DNA of 64,000 nucleotides, taken from Planctomycetota bacterium. Its GTDB lineage: Bacteria > Planctomycetota > Phycisphaerae > Phycisphaerales > SM1A02. The DNA lies in contig JACZRS010000003.1 of NCBI GenBank assembly GCA_022574595.1, forward strand, positions 124,001 through 188,000. Reading direction: 5' to 3'. Below, piece after piece: positions 25,076 through 34,215 of this stretch. The position numbers and the translations under genes are program-made. The first letter of the stretch is position 1; each line of letters begins with the position of its first letter. The notes beneath the pieces were generated by a model. The model was not told the DNA's origin, made no database searches, and saw only the letters and a program-made list of their open reading frames with translations.

Positions 25076-26449
25076 TTGTTACATGCAACACAAACTCTCG
25101 CCACGACCGGGGGAACCTCCGTAATCATAGATATATCACTTGTCGAGCAACTAACGCTGCAAGACTTGGCGACATGGCCAGTAGTTGCGTCCTTCTGTGC
25201 CTTGATCGTAACCGTCGGGATCCTCCTTGCCGTTCCAGTTCGTCTAAATGAACACGAGCAGATCGGTCTTCGTCTTTCCAAGGCTTTACTTTACTCGGCG
25301 GTGATCCAAGTTGTGCTTGTTCTGCTTTGGCACGCACTTGTCGTGGCGGATACCAGCTTCTTTTTGCGGCAAATTGAGGAAGCGGGAAAGTTACAAGAAG
25401 GGAAGGCATCCCCAGCATTAGCGATGTATATCGCTCCAGTCAGCGTAAGGTTTTCAGGTGCGCTCGCATTGTGTACATGGACGATGGCGATCCTGCGAAT
25501 GCTCTGGAAACTCGAATGGAAGCTTCCTACCCGCATCGGAATTACGGTTGCACTGTTATCAGTGCCACTAATCTCAGCGTTCTATCCAGGTGGTATCGCA
25601 CGATTTCTTACAACCATGAGCGGGCTCCCTGGCGAAGGATCGTCCCTGTCGGCCTCCAGCTTCGTGAAGAGTGCCTACGCCTTCGTCAGCACTTTCGTAT
25701 TGACTTCGTACTATGCAGAAGTTTGTCTGATCTCTCACAAGAAAAAACCCACGGAAGGTGTCGCCGTAGGTCTTGATCCGGAATCGTATGCCCGAGCCAT
25801 GTCTGTGGTGTGTATTACCATGTCAGTAATCGCGGCCGTAAGTTTTGCTGGAGCCAACCTCTCCGGCCTGGGCCTCTTCTCAGGTTTGGTGGGAGCCGGA
25901 TTGTCATTCGCGTTGCGGGACCTTCTCAACAACGTAGTGGCAGGCTTAATTCTTGCTTGGGACAAAAGCATAAAGACTGGAGATGTCGTTGAGCTCGCTG
26001 ACGGGTTTACTGGTGAGATAAAAAGACTGTCGCTGCGGTTCACGCAGATTAGAAACAGAGATCAAATTGATGTCCTGGTCCCCAACTCCGTACTGATCAG
26101 TAAGGAGCTCAAGAACCTTACCCATGAAGCGAAGGAAGTACGACTCGACGTAGATGTCCGTATCAAATGGGATGATTTTGAGCGAGCGGCCCACATCGCT
26201 GAGGAGGCGTGCCTTCGCATTGACCGGGTATTGAAGAGAGCTGACAAGCCACCGAAAACATTTTTCGTGAGGCAGGGGGACGGGGCATGTGATCTCAGAA
26301 TAGCCTTCTGGATAAATACTGCGCATAAAGGAATTTCAAACGTGAAATCAGACGTGTTTTTCGAGATCATGCGAGCCTTTAAAGAAGCGAATATCGAGCT
26401 CCCGCTGCCTCATCAAGCAGTTCATGTTTTGGGTGTGTCCTCCAAGTGA
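25076..26449 (+). CDS. MscS-family mechanosensitive ion channel
   Basis: 457 residues from a TTG at 25076; no ATG occurs in frame until well inside the membrane region, so the start is uncertain. About five hydrophobic segments precede the MscS core. The pore helix TM3 is GLGLFSGLVGAGLSFALRDL with the following NNVVAGLILAWDKSIKTGDVVE, and the beta domain GFTGEIKRLSLRFTQIRNRD follows, with VLVPNSVLISKELKNLT, all hallmarks of MscS. The C-terminal alpha/beta domain ends PLPHQAVHVLG. The protein is longer than E. coli MscS because of extra N-terminal helices. It opens under membrane tension to release solutes on hypo-osmotic shock. The unrecognised membrane protein just upstream may modulate it. 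Confidence 0.9.
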   Translation: MLHATQTLATTGGTSVIIDISLVEQLTLQDLATWPVVASFCALIVTVGILLAVPVRLNEHEQIGLRLSKALLYSAVIQVVLVLLWHALVVADTSFFLRQIEEAGKLQEGKASPALAMYIAPVSVRFSGALALCTWTMAILRMLWKLEWKLPTRIGITVALLSVPLISAFYPGGIARFLTTMSGLPGEGSSLSASSFVKSAYAFVSTFVLTSYYAEVCLISHKKKPTEGVAVGLDPESYARAMSVVCITMSVIAAVSFAGANLSGLGLFSGLVGAGLSFALRDLLNNVVAGLILAWDKSIKTGDVVELADGFTGEIKRLSLRFTQIRNRDQIDVLVPNSVLISKELKNLTHEAKEVRLDVDVRIKWDDFERAAHIAEEACLRIDRVLKRADKPPKTFFVRQGDGACDLRIAFWINTAHKGISNVKSDVFFEIMRAFKEANIELPLPHQAVHVLGVSSK

Positions 26450-26740
26450 ATCCCCCTAGAATACCTCGTACTATCTAGAAACTCAGCCGACATAGGATTT
26501 GCCACATCCATCCTCCGTGAAGTTGTACACAATTATTATTATCTAAACTGATACTTTTAAACATCCCCATAGTCCCTGATTATTAAAATTGAGTGACGTT
26601 GGGGACGCTGCGCGTTCCGGATTCTATCGGGACTAAACGGCTGTCGATTATTTAGACAGACAGACAACAGTTTCTTAGATGGTTACACTTGTGCCTCACT
26701 TTATTTATAGATTAGGGACCGTCACCTATATTTCATGGCT

Positions 26741-27238
26741 TTACGCACGGTTGGCCTTTATATACCGGTCTAATTGATCCAGGTGAATTAGATCATGACT
26801 TGCGTGTCGATTAAGCAAATACGATAGTGTAACTTCGCCTCCACCCATGCGCTGGTGTGGGCGAGATAGTTCCTCTGGGCTCAGTGATTCATACTGCTCA
26901 ATATTCATATTGCGCAGCAGCTTGAAGCGCTGTATTAGCTGTTTTGGATCTTTATCGTTGTATTTCTGCTTTGCAACCCATGTTTCCTGATCGTAGCTGC
27001 TCAGCCAGGCTTCCTTGTCAAACCGCGTAGTGCGAATGCGGCAGGCTGTGGCAATTTCGTGATCAACGAGGTGGCCTAGGATTTCGATCGGTGTCCATTT
27101 GCCTTCAAATGGCCGTTTGCGCATAACCAAATCGTTCGTCTCTTCAATTAACCTAGACAGATCATTTTCCGTTTGGCGCAATACATCTATGGGATCTCGC
27201 TCACCAAGCATGTCCTGGCCTCTGAATCCATCACTCAT
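26741..27238 (-). CDS. DinB-family protein
   Basis: 165 residues from the ATG at 27238 (the frame opens at 27268). The four-helix DinB/YfiT-like fold is indicated by LRQTENDLSRLIEETNDLV, GKWTPIEILGHLVDHEIATA and LLNRHASHDLIHLDQLDRYI. The His residues of GHLVDHE and of HASHDLIH form the usual divalent metal triad. Related proteins are metal-dependent thiol transferases or damage-inducible proteins of unknown substrate. It stands alone between an MscS gene and a hypothetical gene. Confidence 0.85.
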   Translation of the reverse strand: MSDGFRGQDMLGERDPIDVLRQTENDLSRLIEETNDLVMRKRPFEGKWTPIEILGHLVDHEIATACRIRTTRFDKEAWLSSYDQETWVAKQKYNDKDPKQLIQRFKLLRNMNIEQYESLSPEELSRPHQRMGGGEVTLSYLLNRHASHDLIHLDQLDRYIKANRA

Positions 27239-27362
27239 CTGTGGTCTCAATCCAATCTCATGGCACATTTAGCTAAAAAAGTGGATCACCGGTTCAAGCG
27301 TTGAGATTGGCTCTAATAAATAACTTGCAATCGCTCGATTTCTTCACTGAATGCAAAAATTC

Positions 27363-27857
27363 CTATTCGCATTTAGAGAGTTGTGATCCTAAAAAGTCAA
27401 ATGTGTCCTGAGGGAAAACGCCTGGGTTGGCTTCTTCAATCTTAGTTAAATAATTTAGTAGATCCTCAAGCAATCTCTTTGCTTTATCGCTGCGATCATT
27501 AAGTATGAGGCTTTGGCAATACAGAATTGTTGATGAGATACGTGGATTAACATCTGAAAACCCAAGTTCCGCTGCCGCTGAGTAATAGTATTCAAGATCG
27601 TTGCTTGCACAATTTTTTGCCACAGCATCTCCAAAGATCCTTTCGCTAACATTCTGCCTTATATACAACTGAAGATCAGAATCATCACAAATCGCTATAA
27701 ATTTCTCTTCGACATCCTTGTATTCCCGATGGATCATTTCGAACGTTTTGTACCCTAATGAAGCGGTAACCACATTTAGCGCTCTACCTACTTCAAGGTG
27801 GATTTGATCTTTGTCGTTTGCCATAGCTATCATCAAGTTATTGTATCGCTTTGTCAC
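27363..27857 (-). CDS. Hypothetical helical protein
   Basis: 164 residues from a GTG at 27857; ATGs at 27833 and 27824 are also possible, and none has a clear ribosome-binding site. The protein is helical, with LEYYYSAAAELGFSDVNPRI and ILYCQSLILNDRSDKAKRLL suggesting TPR-like helical pairs in the C-terminal half. No family, signal peptide or membrane helix is recognised. It stands divergently from moaA with about 100 bp between them. Confidence 0.6.
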   Translation of the reverse strand: MTKRYNNLMIAMANDKDQIHLEVGRALNVVTASLGYKTFEMIHREYKDVEEKFIAICDDSDLQLYIRQNVSERIFGDAVAKNCASNDLEYYYSAAAELGFSDVNPRISSTILYCQSLILNDRSDKAKRLLEDLLNYLTKIEEANPGVFPQDTFDFLGSQLSKCE

Positions 27858-27958
27858 TAATTAGGCGCATAAAAACATCATTTCCATGGTATGAACTTAT
27901 TGGATTAGTCGGCGTATAATGCACGTGAATAGTTACAGTCGATTTTGGAGTAAGATTC

Positions 27959-29035
27959 GTGTCTACTGCTTTGCCAATCATTTTATCTTCGTCTGACGAG
28001 CCGGCAAATAAGCCGCCTGCTGCGCCTCTTGAAGCAAATCGACCGGGCCAACTTTATGATTCGCATGGGCGTGTAATTCACGATCTGCGCTTAAGCATTA
28101 CCGATCGTTGCAATTTCCGGTGTCGCTACTGCATGGAACCGGATTACAAATACATGCCCCAACGCGAACTGCTCAGCTTCGAAGAATATCTAACAGTCGT
28201 TCGTGTTTGTTTAACGCTAGGCATAACTAAAATTCGCGTGACCGGAGGCGAGCCCACTTTATATTCGCAGCTATTGCCGTTATTAACAGAACTCGGCAAG
28301 ATGGCTATCGAAGATATTGCAATGACAACCAATGGATCGTTGATGACGCAAGAAAGCGCAAAGGCGTGGAAGGAAGCGGGGCTTCATCGCATCACGCTTA
28401 GCCTCGATAGTCTTCGTGATGATCGTGTTGAACATATCACTCGCGCCAAGACAAATCTCAATTCGTCAATTAACGCGATTAAGATCGCAAAAGCTGCGGG
28501 GTTATCGCCGATTCGTGTTAATGTGGTAATCATGCGTGATGTTAATGATGATGAAATAGCAGACTTTGCCGACTTTGCGCGTGAACACGAAATTGATGTG
28601 AGGTTAATCGAGTTTATGCCGCTCGATTCCGATCGTGCTTGGCATCGTTCTGCGGTAGTTTCCGCTGATGAGATGCTTGAGGCTATTAATAAACGACACA
28701 CGCTTGTGCAGCTCGATCGCAAGAATCCACATAGCCCCTCGCTAAACTTTGGTTTCGCGGATAAATCACTTGGCAAAATTGGCATTATTGCATCGGTAAC
28801 ACGACCGTTTTGTGGTGCGTGCAGCCGATTGCGTGTTACCGCAGATGGCAAAATTAGGGCATGCCTTTTTAGTCTTGAGGAATGGGACCTTAGGCCGCTA
28901 CTGCGATCCGGCGCAAGTGATGAAGAACTCGCAGCTTTTATAGTAGATTCTGTTTGGACCAAGCAAAAAGGTCACTCCATTAATGCAGCAGATTTCGTGC
29001 AACCAAAGCGCACCATGTCCGCAATTGGTGGATGA
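27959..29035 (+). CDS. moaA: GTP 3',8-cyclase, molybdenum cofactor synthesis
   Basis: 358 residues from a GTG preceded by TTGGAG. This is a radical-SAM enzyme that, with MoaC, converts GTP to cyclic pyranopterin monophosphate. The N-terminal 4Fe-4S motif is CNFRCRYC (Cys51, 55, 58), followed by TGGEPT for SAM binding. The second, C-terminal cluster that binds the substrate uses CGACSRLRVTADGKIRACLF (Cys285, 288, 302). The chain ends in Gly-Gly, as MoaA proteins do. Length is normal plus a short Pro/Ala-rich N-terminal extension. No other moa gene is in the window. A TATAAT at 27915-27920 may be its -10 element. Confidence 0.96.
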   Translation: MSTALPIILSSSDEPANKPPAAPLEANRPGQLYDSHGRVIHDLRLSITDRCNFRCRYCMEPDYKYMPQRELLSFEEYLTVVRVCLTLGITKIRVTGGEPTLYSQLLPLLTELGKMAIEDIAMTTNGSLMTQESAKAWKEAGLHRITLSLDSLRDDRVEHITRAKTNLNSSINAIKIAKAAGLSPIRVNVVIMRDVNDDEIADFADFAREHEIDVRLIEFMPLDSDRAWHRSAVVSADEMLEAINKRHTLVQLDRKNPHSPSLNFGFADKSLGKIGIIASVTRPFCGACSRLRVTADGKIRACLFSLEEWDLRPLLRSGASDEELAAFIVDSVWTKQKGHSINAADFVQPKRTMSAIGG

Positions 29036-29142
29036 CAATCAGCACCTTATCTCTGCGTTCTTTCTAGTGTAGAACCAGCAATTGACCGTAAAGGCAAATT
29101 GTGTAGTAAGCCGCAAGACATAGAGAGCATGCTCAAGCGTGT

Positions 29143-29520
29143 CTACTGAATAAGCGTACTCTTACCACGTTCACCGCGGGCTTTGTAATGATTAAGTGCG
29201 CTCTCGCGATCTGGAAAATCAGATTCAGAAAACATCAACTTGCTTTTACCAAGCTCAATGATGTCATTATTTTCCAGTAATAATTCTTCCGTGATTTGTC
29301 TCCCGTTTACTAATGTGCCGTTAGCGCTGTTCATATCAAGTAGAACATAATGAGCGACACCGTCCTTCTCCTCAAATCTGATTTGAATATGCTTGCGTGA
29401 GACAAGTTCGTCCTTAAGCTGAACAGGAACAGCCTCATCGCGGCCAACAACCATGGTTCGCTTAGCTAGTGGGTAGTAATCGCCAGTGCTGGGTCCAGCT
29501 ACAATTGTGATCGAGGGCAT
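29143..29520 (-). CDS. FHA-domain protein
   Basis: 125 residues from the ATG at 29520, which has GGAGGA upstream; an upstream in-frame extension to 29592 lacks support. The whole protein is one forkhead-associated domain: GRDEAVPVQL, SRKHIQIRF and LLDMNSANGTLVNGRQI contain the conserved Gly-Arg, Ser-x-x-His and Asn-Gly residues that bind phosphothreonine peptides. A short basic tail follows (HYKARGERGKSTLIQ). It probably acts as an adaptor for Ser/Thr kinase signalling; no kinase is encoded nearby. Confidence 0.9.
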   Translation of the reverse strand: MPSITIVAGPSTGDYYPLAKRTMVVGRDEAVPVQLKDELVSRKHIQIRFEEKDGVAHYVLLDMNSANGTLVNGRQITEELLLENNDIIELGKSKLMFSESDFPDRESALNHYKARGERGKSTLIQ

Positions 29521-29818
29521 ATGTGCTTCCTCCAATAAAGCAACCTTTATTGTGACCAGTTTTGAAGCATCTGGCAAGATCTTTAGCGGCAAGCCAAAAT
29601 CATATCTCCGCCAAAAGCTCCATGCAGGTTATCATAGACCTAAAATTACAGCATTATCGATATATTTCATGGTTAGATGCCCATCTCAGCATGAGAATCA
29701 AGATCACCTCCCACGGCTTCGATAATCAAGTGTGGACTAATATAATATAGATTGCCCTATCAGAATGTGTTGTTGGATCAATCTATGCAGTCCAGGAGCC
29801 AGTTAGGAATATCACTTG

Positions 29819-30865
29819 GTGACCGAACCCACAAGTCAACTCGAACCTGCCATCAACAAAGCTAATACCGATCAACTTGAAATCGGTCCTTTGTTTATTT
29901 GTGGCAGACAACACAGCGGCAATACCGTCACCGCATGTGTTTTTGAGCGCGTCGCCAACTGCCTTTCGGTAAACGTTGAAGGTTTGTTTTTCGAGCAGCG
30001 TAGCTTAATAGATCGAATCAAAGATCCAACTGAGCGAGCAAAAAGACTTGTAGATTTACTTAAGTTCGAAGATGAAGAATTAGCGGATAGAACCAAGCAC
30101 TGGCTAATTGATTGGCAGAACAAAACTCCCGACGCATCTGCATTGGATTGTTACTGCCAGGCGATGCAGTTCGCTACTTTGGATTCTGGTAAGGAGTTTT
30201 GGGTTCGCCGCGCAACCAGTTATATCTTTTACGCTCAAGAGATATTGACGCTAATGCCTAAGGCGCGCGTTTTGTATCTATTGCGCAATCCTCATGATGT
30301 ATGTGCTTCAAAGAAACGGCGAAATAGCAAAAGGGACCGCTACCTTGGGTGGGTAATAAGCTGGAACCGAGGAATGAGAATTGCCCTTGATCTTGAAAAG
30401 AAATTTCCTGATCGGTTCTTAATGAAGCGCTACGAAGATATGGTTTCTATGCCTGAGCAAGTTTTTAAGGAAATCTTCAATTTTATGGGTTTGCCTTTTT
30501 CTGAAGATTACCTGAATGTGCCGCATGTTAATAGATCAGAAAAAGAATATACCCGAACAAGTGAAAAGCGCGGCTTCAATGCATCAAGACTGTACTACTA
30601 CAAAGAAGTTCTTAAGCCGGTAGAAATTCAAGTTGTTGATATGCTGACTTGGAAAGAGCCGATGAATGAATATTACCCCGATATGCCGCACCGTGATGAT
30701 GTAATATCATTAAGTACACGAATACTCGCATTACTAACTGTTGCTTGGAGTCCATTTCCGTTTGCTTGGAGGCAGTTTCGTGTGCTTTTTGAGGATGATA
30801 TGCTTTGGAGGCTTAAGCGTTTGTTTCGCCGTGTAGCTTTGGTGCTGGGCGGTTCGAGTCGCTGA
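29819..30865 (+). CDS. Sulfotransferase-family protein
   Basis: 348 residues from a GTG at 29819 (TTG at 29816 also possible) after TTAGGA. The 5'-phosphosulfate loop is LFICGRQHSGNTVTACVF near residue 25 and the 3'-phosphate motif is YLLRNPHDVCASKKRR near 158. Both fit PAPS-dependent sulfotransferases, which transfer sulfate from PAPS to carbohydrates, lipids or proteins. The middle part (RYLGWVISWNRGMRIALDLE and MKRYEDMV) is typical of the bacterial Sulfotransfer_3 group. Substrate unknown. Such genes are abundant in planctomycetes. Confidence 0.88.
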   Translation: MTEPTSQLEPAINKANTDQLEIGPLFICGRQHSGNTVTACVFERVANCLSVNVEGLFFEQRSLIDRIKDPTERAKRLVDLLKFEDEELADRTKHWLIDWQNKTPDASALDCYCQAMQFATLDSGKEFWVRRATSYIFYAQEILTLMPKARVLYLLRNPHDVCASKKRRNSKRDRYLGWVISWNRGMRIALDLEKKFPDRFLMKRYEDMVSMPEQVFKEIFNFMGLPFSEDYLNVPHVNRSEKEYTRTSEKRGFNASRLYYYKEVLKPVEIQVVDMLTWKEPMNEYYPDMPHRDDVISLSTRILALLTVAWSPFPFAWRQFRVLFEDDMLWRLKRLFRRVALVLGGSSR

Positions 30866-30907
30866 TGCTGCTAGCATAACTGGTTATAAACAGCTAATAT
30901 CAGCTTT

Positions 30908-31315
30908 ATGACCACGCAAATATCTATAAAAACCCCTGGACAGGGGCTTCACCTGATTACCAGTCAAATAGAGCAGATCGTCCGTGATGAAGCAGTTGAT
31001 GATGGTCTGTGCACTATCTTCGTGCAGCACACTTCTGCAAGCTTAACTATTCAGGAAAACGCTGACCCATCTGCGCGAATTGATCTGGAAAATTGGCTTA
31101 ACCGCTTAGTGCCGGAAAACGATTCGTTATATACCCACACCGATGAAGGCCCCGATGATATGCCTTCACATATCAAAGCCGCCCTAACTTCCACAACACT
31201 AAGCATCCCAATTCACCAAGGCAGACTAGCCCTCGGCACCTGGCAAGGCATCTATCTTTGGGAACATCGTACAAAACCTAAGGTTCGCAAGATTGTTGTG
31301 CATATTTGTAGTTGA
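30908..31315 (+). CDS. YjbQ-family protein (UPF0047)
   Basis: A 135-residue protein, full length for the family. Typical motifs: DGLCTIFVQHTSASLTIQEN, a cluster of polar residues around SLYTHTDEGPDDMPSHIKAA, and LGTWQGIYLWEHR near the end. The conserved His, Asp and Glu form a metal site in family structures. Members have weak thiamine-phosphate synthase activity in E. coli complementation, but their true role is unclear. There is no ribosome-binding site; a TAATAT lies 7 bp before the ATG, so the mRNA may be leaderless. Confidence 0.92.
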   Translation: MTTQISIKTPGQGLHLITSQIEQIVRDEAVDDGLCTIFVQHTSASLTIQENADPSARIDLENWLNRLVPENDSLYTHTDEGPDDMPSHIKAALTSTTLSIPIHQGRLALGTWQGIYLWEHRTKPKVRKIVVHICS

Positions 31316-31570
31316 AACTTGAATAGTCTGTGTAGCCATTCCAATCAGAATTATTGGTCATTATTGAGCTAAAACCATGTATTGGCGTTTTTTTGATAAT
31401 TCGTATAAAATGAATTAGCAGTAACAGCTTAACTTAAGGGAAGAACATAATTTACCGCCCTCTTTGCGGATCAACCAATGGAGTGTTATATAGATGTGAA
31501 AACAATACTCTGCTTGTTATGTCTAGGATCATTTTTCTTGTTAGAATGACAGAACTCAAGTTTTGAAAGG

Positions 31571-32575
31571 ATGCATATTTTGAATAACAACCCACTTCCA
31601 AGACTTGACGCGGCACCAGATGTTAGAGAACAACTGCTACCATACTGTCGGCTTCAACCGGGTGAGATTTGGGAAGATGAACGCTACGGTCACCGTGTAG
31701 GTTGTCTCGACGCTACCAATGACCAAGCGGTCCAAGACATGATGGCCGGGCAGCGTGCGCAATTGGCCATTCACGATCCTCCATATAATCTGGCTGTGTT
31801 CGAACTTCGATCAATCTCCGAGTTCATTGATTGGTGCGAAAAATGGGTGCTGATTAGCGACGCTGTGCTGGATTCAAACGCCTCTCTCTGCATCTGGCTA
31901 GGTGCGGATCAAAGAGATGGTTTCCAACCATTACCAGAATTCATGCTTATGATGCGCAATAAGTCATTTTCTTCTAGAAGTTTCATCACAATGCGAAACC
32001 AACGTGGATATGGAACTCAAAAGAATTGGATGGCCGTTCGGCAAGAATTGCTGTACTACATCAAAGGATCGCCTACATTCAATGTAGATGCAGAATATAC
32101 AGATATACCCAAAATTCTGAAGGGGTATTACAAGAAAGTCAATGGGAAGATAACTGATAACTTAGAAAGAAGTCGGGCGGATACAATTAGAGCGGGAAAC
32201 GTTTGGGTCGATATTCAACAGGTATTTTACAGGATGGATGAGAATGTCTCTGGCTGCTATGCTCAGAAGCCATTGAAGTGCATTGATCGAATCATCCGGG
32301 CAAGTTCAAATCCACACGATCTTGTGATTGACTTTTTCGCTCATTCCGGAACAACGCTGCTTGCGGCTGAAATCCTCAAACGTAAGTGCTTCACGACAGA
32401 ACTCGATCCGATCTACGCCGAGATCACAATTCGTCGTCTTGAACGCTTTCGTTTAACAGGCCGCCTCGGATGGCAAAACGGACATCCATTTCAAGAGGAA
32501 CTTCCAAATATCGAAACAGGCGGTGTTGCTCAAGTTGCAGTTGAGACAATACCTGTCCAGCAATCATTGTTTTAA
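31571..32575 (+). CDS. Type II DNA methyltransferase, beta class
   Basis: 334 residues from the ATG at 31571; a TTG at 31580 has better spacing to the GAAAGGA and could be the true start. The catalytic motif DPPYN is at residues 69-73 and the SAM-binding motif FFAHSGTT lies near 255, the order of beta-class amino-methyltransferases. DPPY favours N6-adenine over N4-cytosine methylation. KPLKCIDRIIRASSNPHDLV and CFTTELDPIYAEITIRRLER are the other usual motifs. The restriction-like gene follows after 5 bp, making a probable two-gene type II restriction-modification unit. Confidence 0.92.
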   Translation: MHILNNNPLPRLDAAPDVREQLLPYCRLQPGEIWEDERYGHRVGCLDATNDQAVQDMMAGQRAQLAIHDPPYNLAVFELRSISEFIDWCEKWVLISDAVLDSNASLCIWLGADQRDGFQPLPEFMLMMRNKSFSSRSFITMRNQRGYGTQKNWMAVRQELLYYIKGSPTFNVDAEYTDIPKILKGYYKKVNGKITDNLERSRADTIRAGNVWVDIQQVFYRMDENVSGCYAQKPLKCIDRIIRASSNPHDLVIDFFAHSGTTLLAAEILKRKCFTTELDPIYAEITIRRLERFRLTGRLGWQNGHPFQEELPNIETGGVAQVAVETIPVQQSLF

Positions 32576-32580
32576 TTCAC

Positions 32581-33297
32581 ATGGAACATTTACAAGAAGA
32601 ACTTAATTCACTGCTTTTGCAATTACCTAACGCACAAGAAGTTAGTGATCGATTGGAGTCGCTCGTATCAGTTTATCCGTTCAACGAATACGAATACATA
32701 ATCTCCACTTTACTCGCAATGGATGTTCTGACTTTAGACAGCTATCACGAGTTGAGAGATAACTATTTCGCGAGAAATCTTTATTTGTACATCTTTGAAA
32801 TTAGCGCACCTCGTACATTTGGAGAGGCATGGGCTCAGGGACACTTAAAGGAATTGGTTCCTTTGCTTCAGAAACCCTCTAAGAAAACTGATCCTACATA
32901 CTCTGGCCAGTATGACTTTTTCCTTGAAAACATTCGTATTGAGGTGAAGGCATCACGCGCAGTAGACGCAGATTTGAATGCTCCGCTAGTTGTCAAGGCA
33001 TTGGCTTCAGATTCCAAAAAGAATTTCTGGATGAATTTCCAGCAAATGAAGCCGGAGTGCTGTGATCTATTTGTCTGGATTGCCGTTTGGCGCGATGTGA
33101 TACGCTACTGGGTGCTTTCTTCTAACGAAGTTGAGACTAATCCTTACTATTCTCAAGGCCAACATCGAGGTAATGTTGGCGAAGGCCAACTGCACATTAA
33201 ACAAGATAACATACACGAATTCAAAAAATACGAAGTAAAACCAAACAAGCTCGAAGAGGCAATTCGTGCAGCGTATGATCGGCAACTAAAGAAATAA
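32581..33297 (+). CDS. Probable type II restriction endonuclease
   Basis: 238 residues, starting 5 bp after the methyltransferase. I do not recognise the family from its whole sequence. The segment around residues 112-123 (an Asp in QYDFF, then IRIEVKAS with Glu121-Val-Lys123) fits a PD-(D/E)xK nuclease core. The N-terminal half is helical and acidic, which would suit DNA-target recognition or dimer formation. Position next to a solitary type II methyltransferase is the strongest clue. The recognition site cannot be predicted by eye. Confidence 0.72.
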   Translation: MEHLQEELNSLLLQLPNAQEVSDRLESLVSVYPFNEYEYIISTLLAMDVLTLDSYHELRDNYFARNLYLYIFEISAPRTFGEAWAQGHLKELVPLLQKPSKKTDPTYSGQYDFFLENIRIEVKASRAVDADLNAPLVVKALASDSKKNFWMNFQQMKPECCDLFVWIAVWRDVIRYWVLSSNEVETNPYYSQGQHRGNVGEGQLHIKQDNIHEFKKYEVKPNKLEEAIRAAYDRQLKK

Positions 33298-33406
33298 AAG
33301 ACAATCCTTGCTAAAGAGAGTATGGATTTAAGCGATAAGCGGGCGTGCAATCTATGAGCTAGATGAAGCTATTGGCGCTTGTGGATAGTTTGAGTCCAGC
33401 CACATT

Positions 33407-34006
33407 CTATATACTTTTCTCCATAAGTCCATCAAAATACTCCGGCTCGTTGCCTGGGATCCATTTTATATTGCAGCCGATGCTGGGTTTTTGATCTGCT
33501 TCTACTGTGTTGCCATTAAGTACCGCTTCCAATGCTGCTCTTAAATCCTCGCCTGTAATTGGCACATCATTGCTGGGGCGGCTGTCGTCGAATTGCCCTC
33601 GATATGCTAATTGTTTGTTACTATCAAAGACGTAGAAATCGGGTGTGCAGGCTGCTTGATATGCCTTAGCGACTGCTTGCGATTCATCTAATAAATACGG
33701 GAATGTATAGTCATAGTCGTTAATAGCTTCCGCCATCTTCTCTGGACCATCTGCTGGATATTTTCCAATGTCGTTGGAATTGATGCCAACTACCGCGACA
33801 TCCTTGGCTTGATAATCCTTAGCCAACTGTGATATTTCCTTTGCTAAGTGAATCACAAATGGACAGTGATTGCAGATGAACATAACAAGCAGAGCTGAGC
33901 TGCTATCAAAATCTGACAGTGAGAATACCTTGCCCAATGGGTCTGGAAGCTGAAAATCAGGGGCTTTTGTACCTAGAGGCAGCATTGTCGAAGGGGTAGC
34001 GGCCAT
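33407..34006 (-). CDS. Thioredoxin-like / AhpC-TSA family redoxin
   Basis: 199 residues from the ATG at 34006, which has GGAG at suitable spacing; upstream in-frame codons add 33 unlikely residues. The thioredoxin fold starts LGTKAPDFQLPDPLGKVFSL. The active-site CxxC is ICNHCPFV (Cys45, Cys48), an arrangement common in the PRX-like2/thioredoxin-like group. DYDYTFPYLLDESQAVAKAY and ACTPDFYVFDSNKQLAYRG follow as in this family. No signal peptide, so it acts in the cytoplasm, probably in thiol redox or peroxide handling. Confidence 0.88.
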   Translation of the reverse strand: MAATPSTMLPLGTKAPDFQLPDPLGKVFSLSDFDSSSALLVMFICNHCPFVIHLAKEISQLAKDYQAKDVAVVGINSNDIGKYPADGPEKMAEAINDYDYTFPYLLDESQAVAKAYQAACTPDFYVFDSNKQLAYRGQFDDSRPSNDVPITGEDLRAALEAVLNGNTVEADQKPSIGCNIKWIPGNEPEYFDGLMEKSI

Positions 34007-34215
34007 TGGAAATCTCCATTTCATGGTCATTAGGGTAATAGCCTGCACATTAAATGTGACAAACTCGTAAATATTCCACTTATTATAGGAATTACACTTT
34101 ACCAACTCTCAAGTTAGTGCATTACTTTAATAGAGGCTTAACATACAATAGTGGATTCAATTGATGCGGGAGTCGCCCCTAATCTCGTATCGCAAAAGGA
34201 GGCTCTAGAAAAGCG

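Noticed and set aside
30848-30868. tRNA-like GGTTCGAGTC sequence
   Set aside because: It is the coding end of the sulfotransferase gene, with no acceptor or anticodon arm around it.
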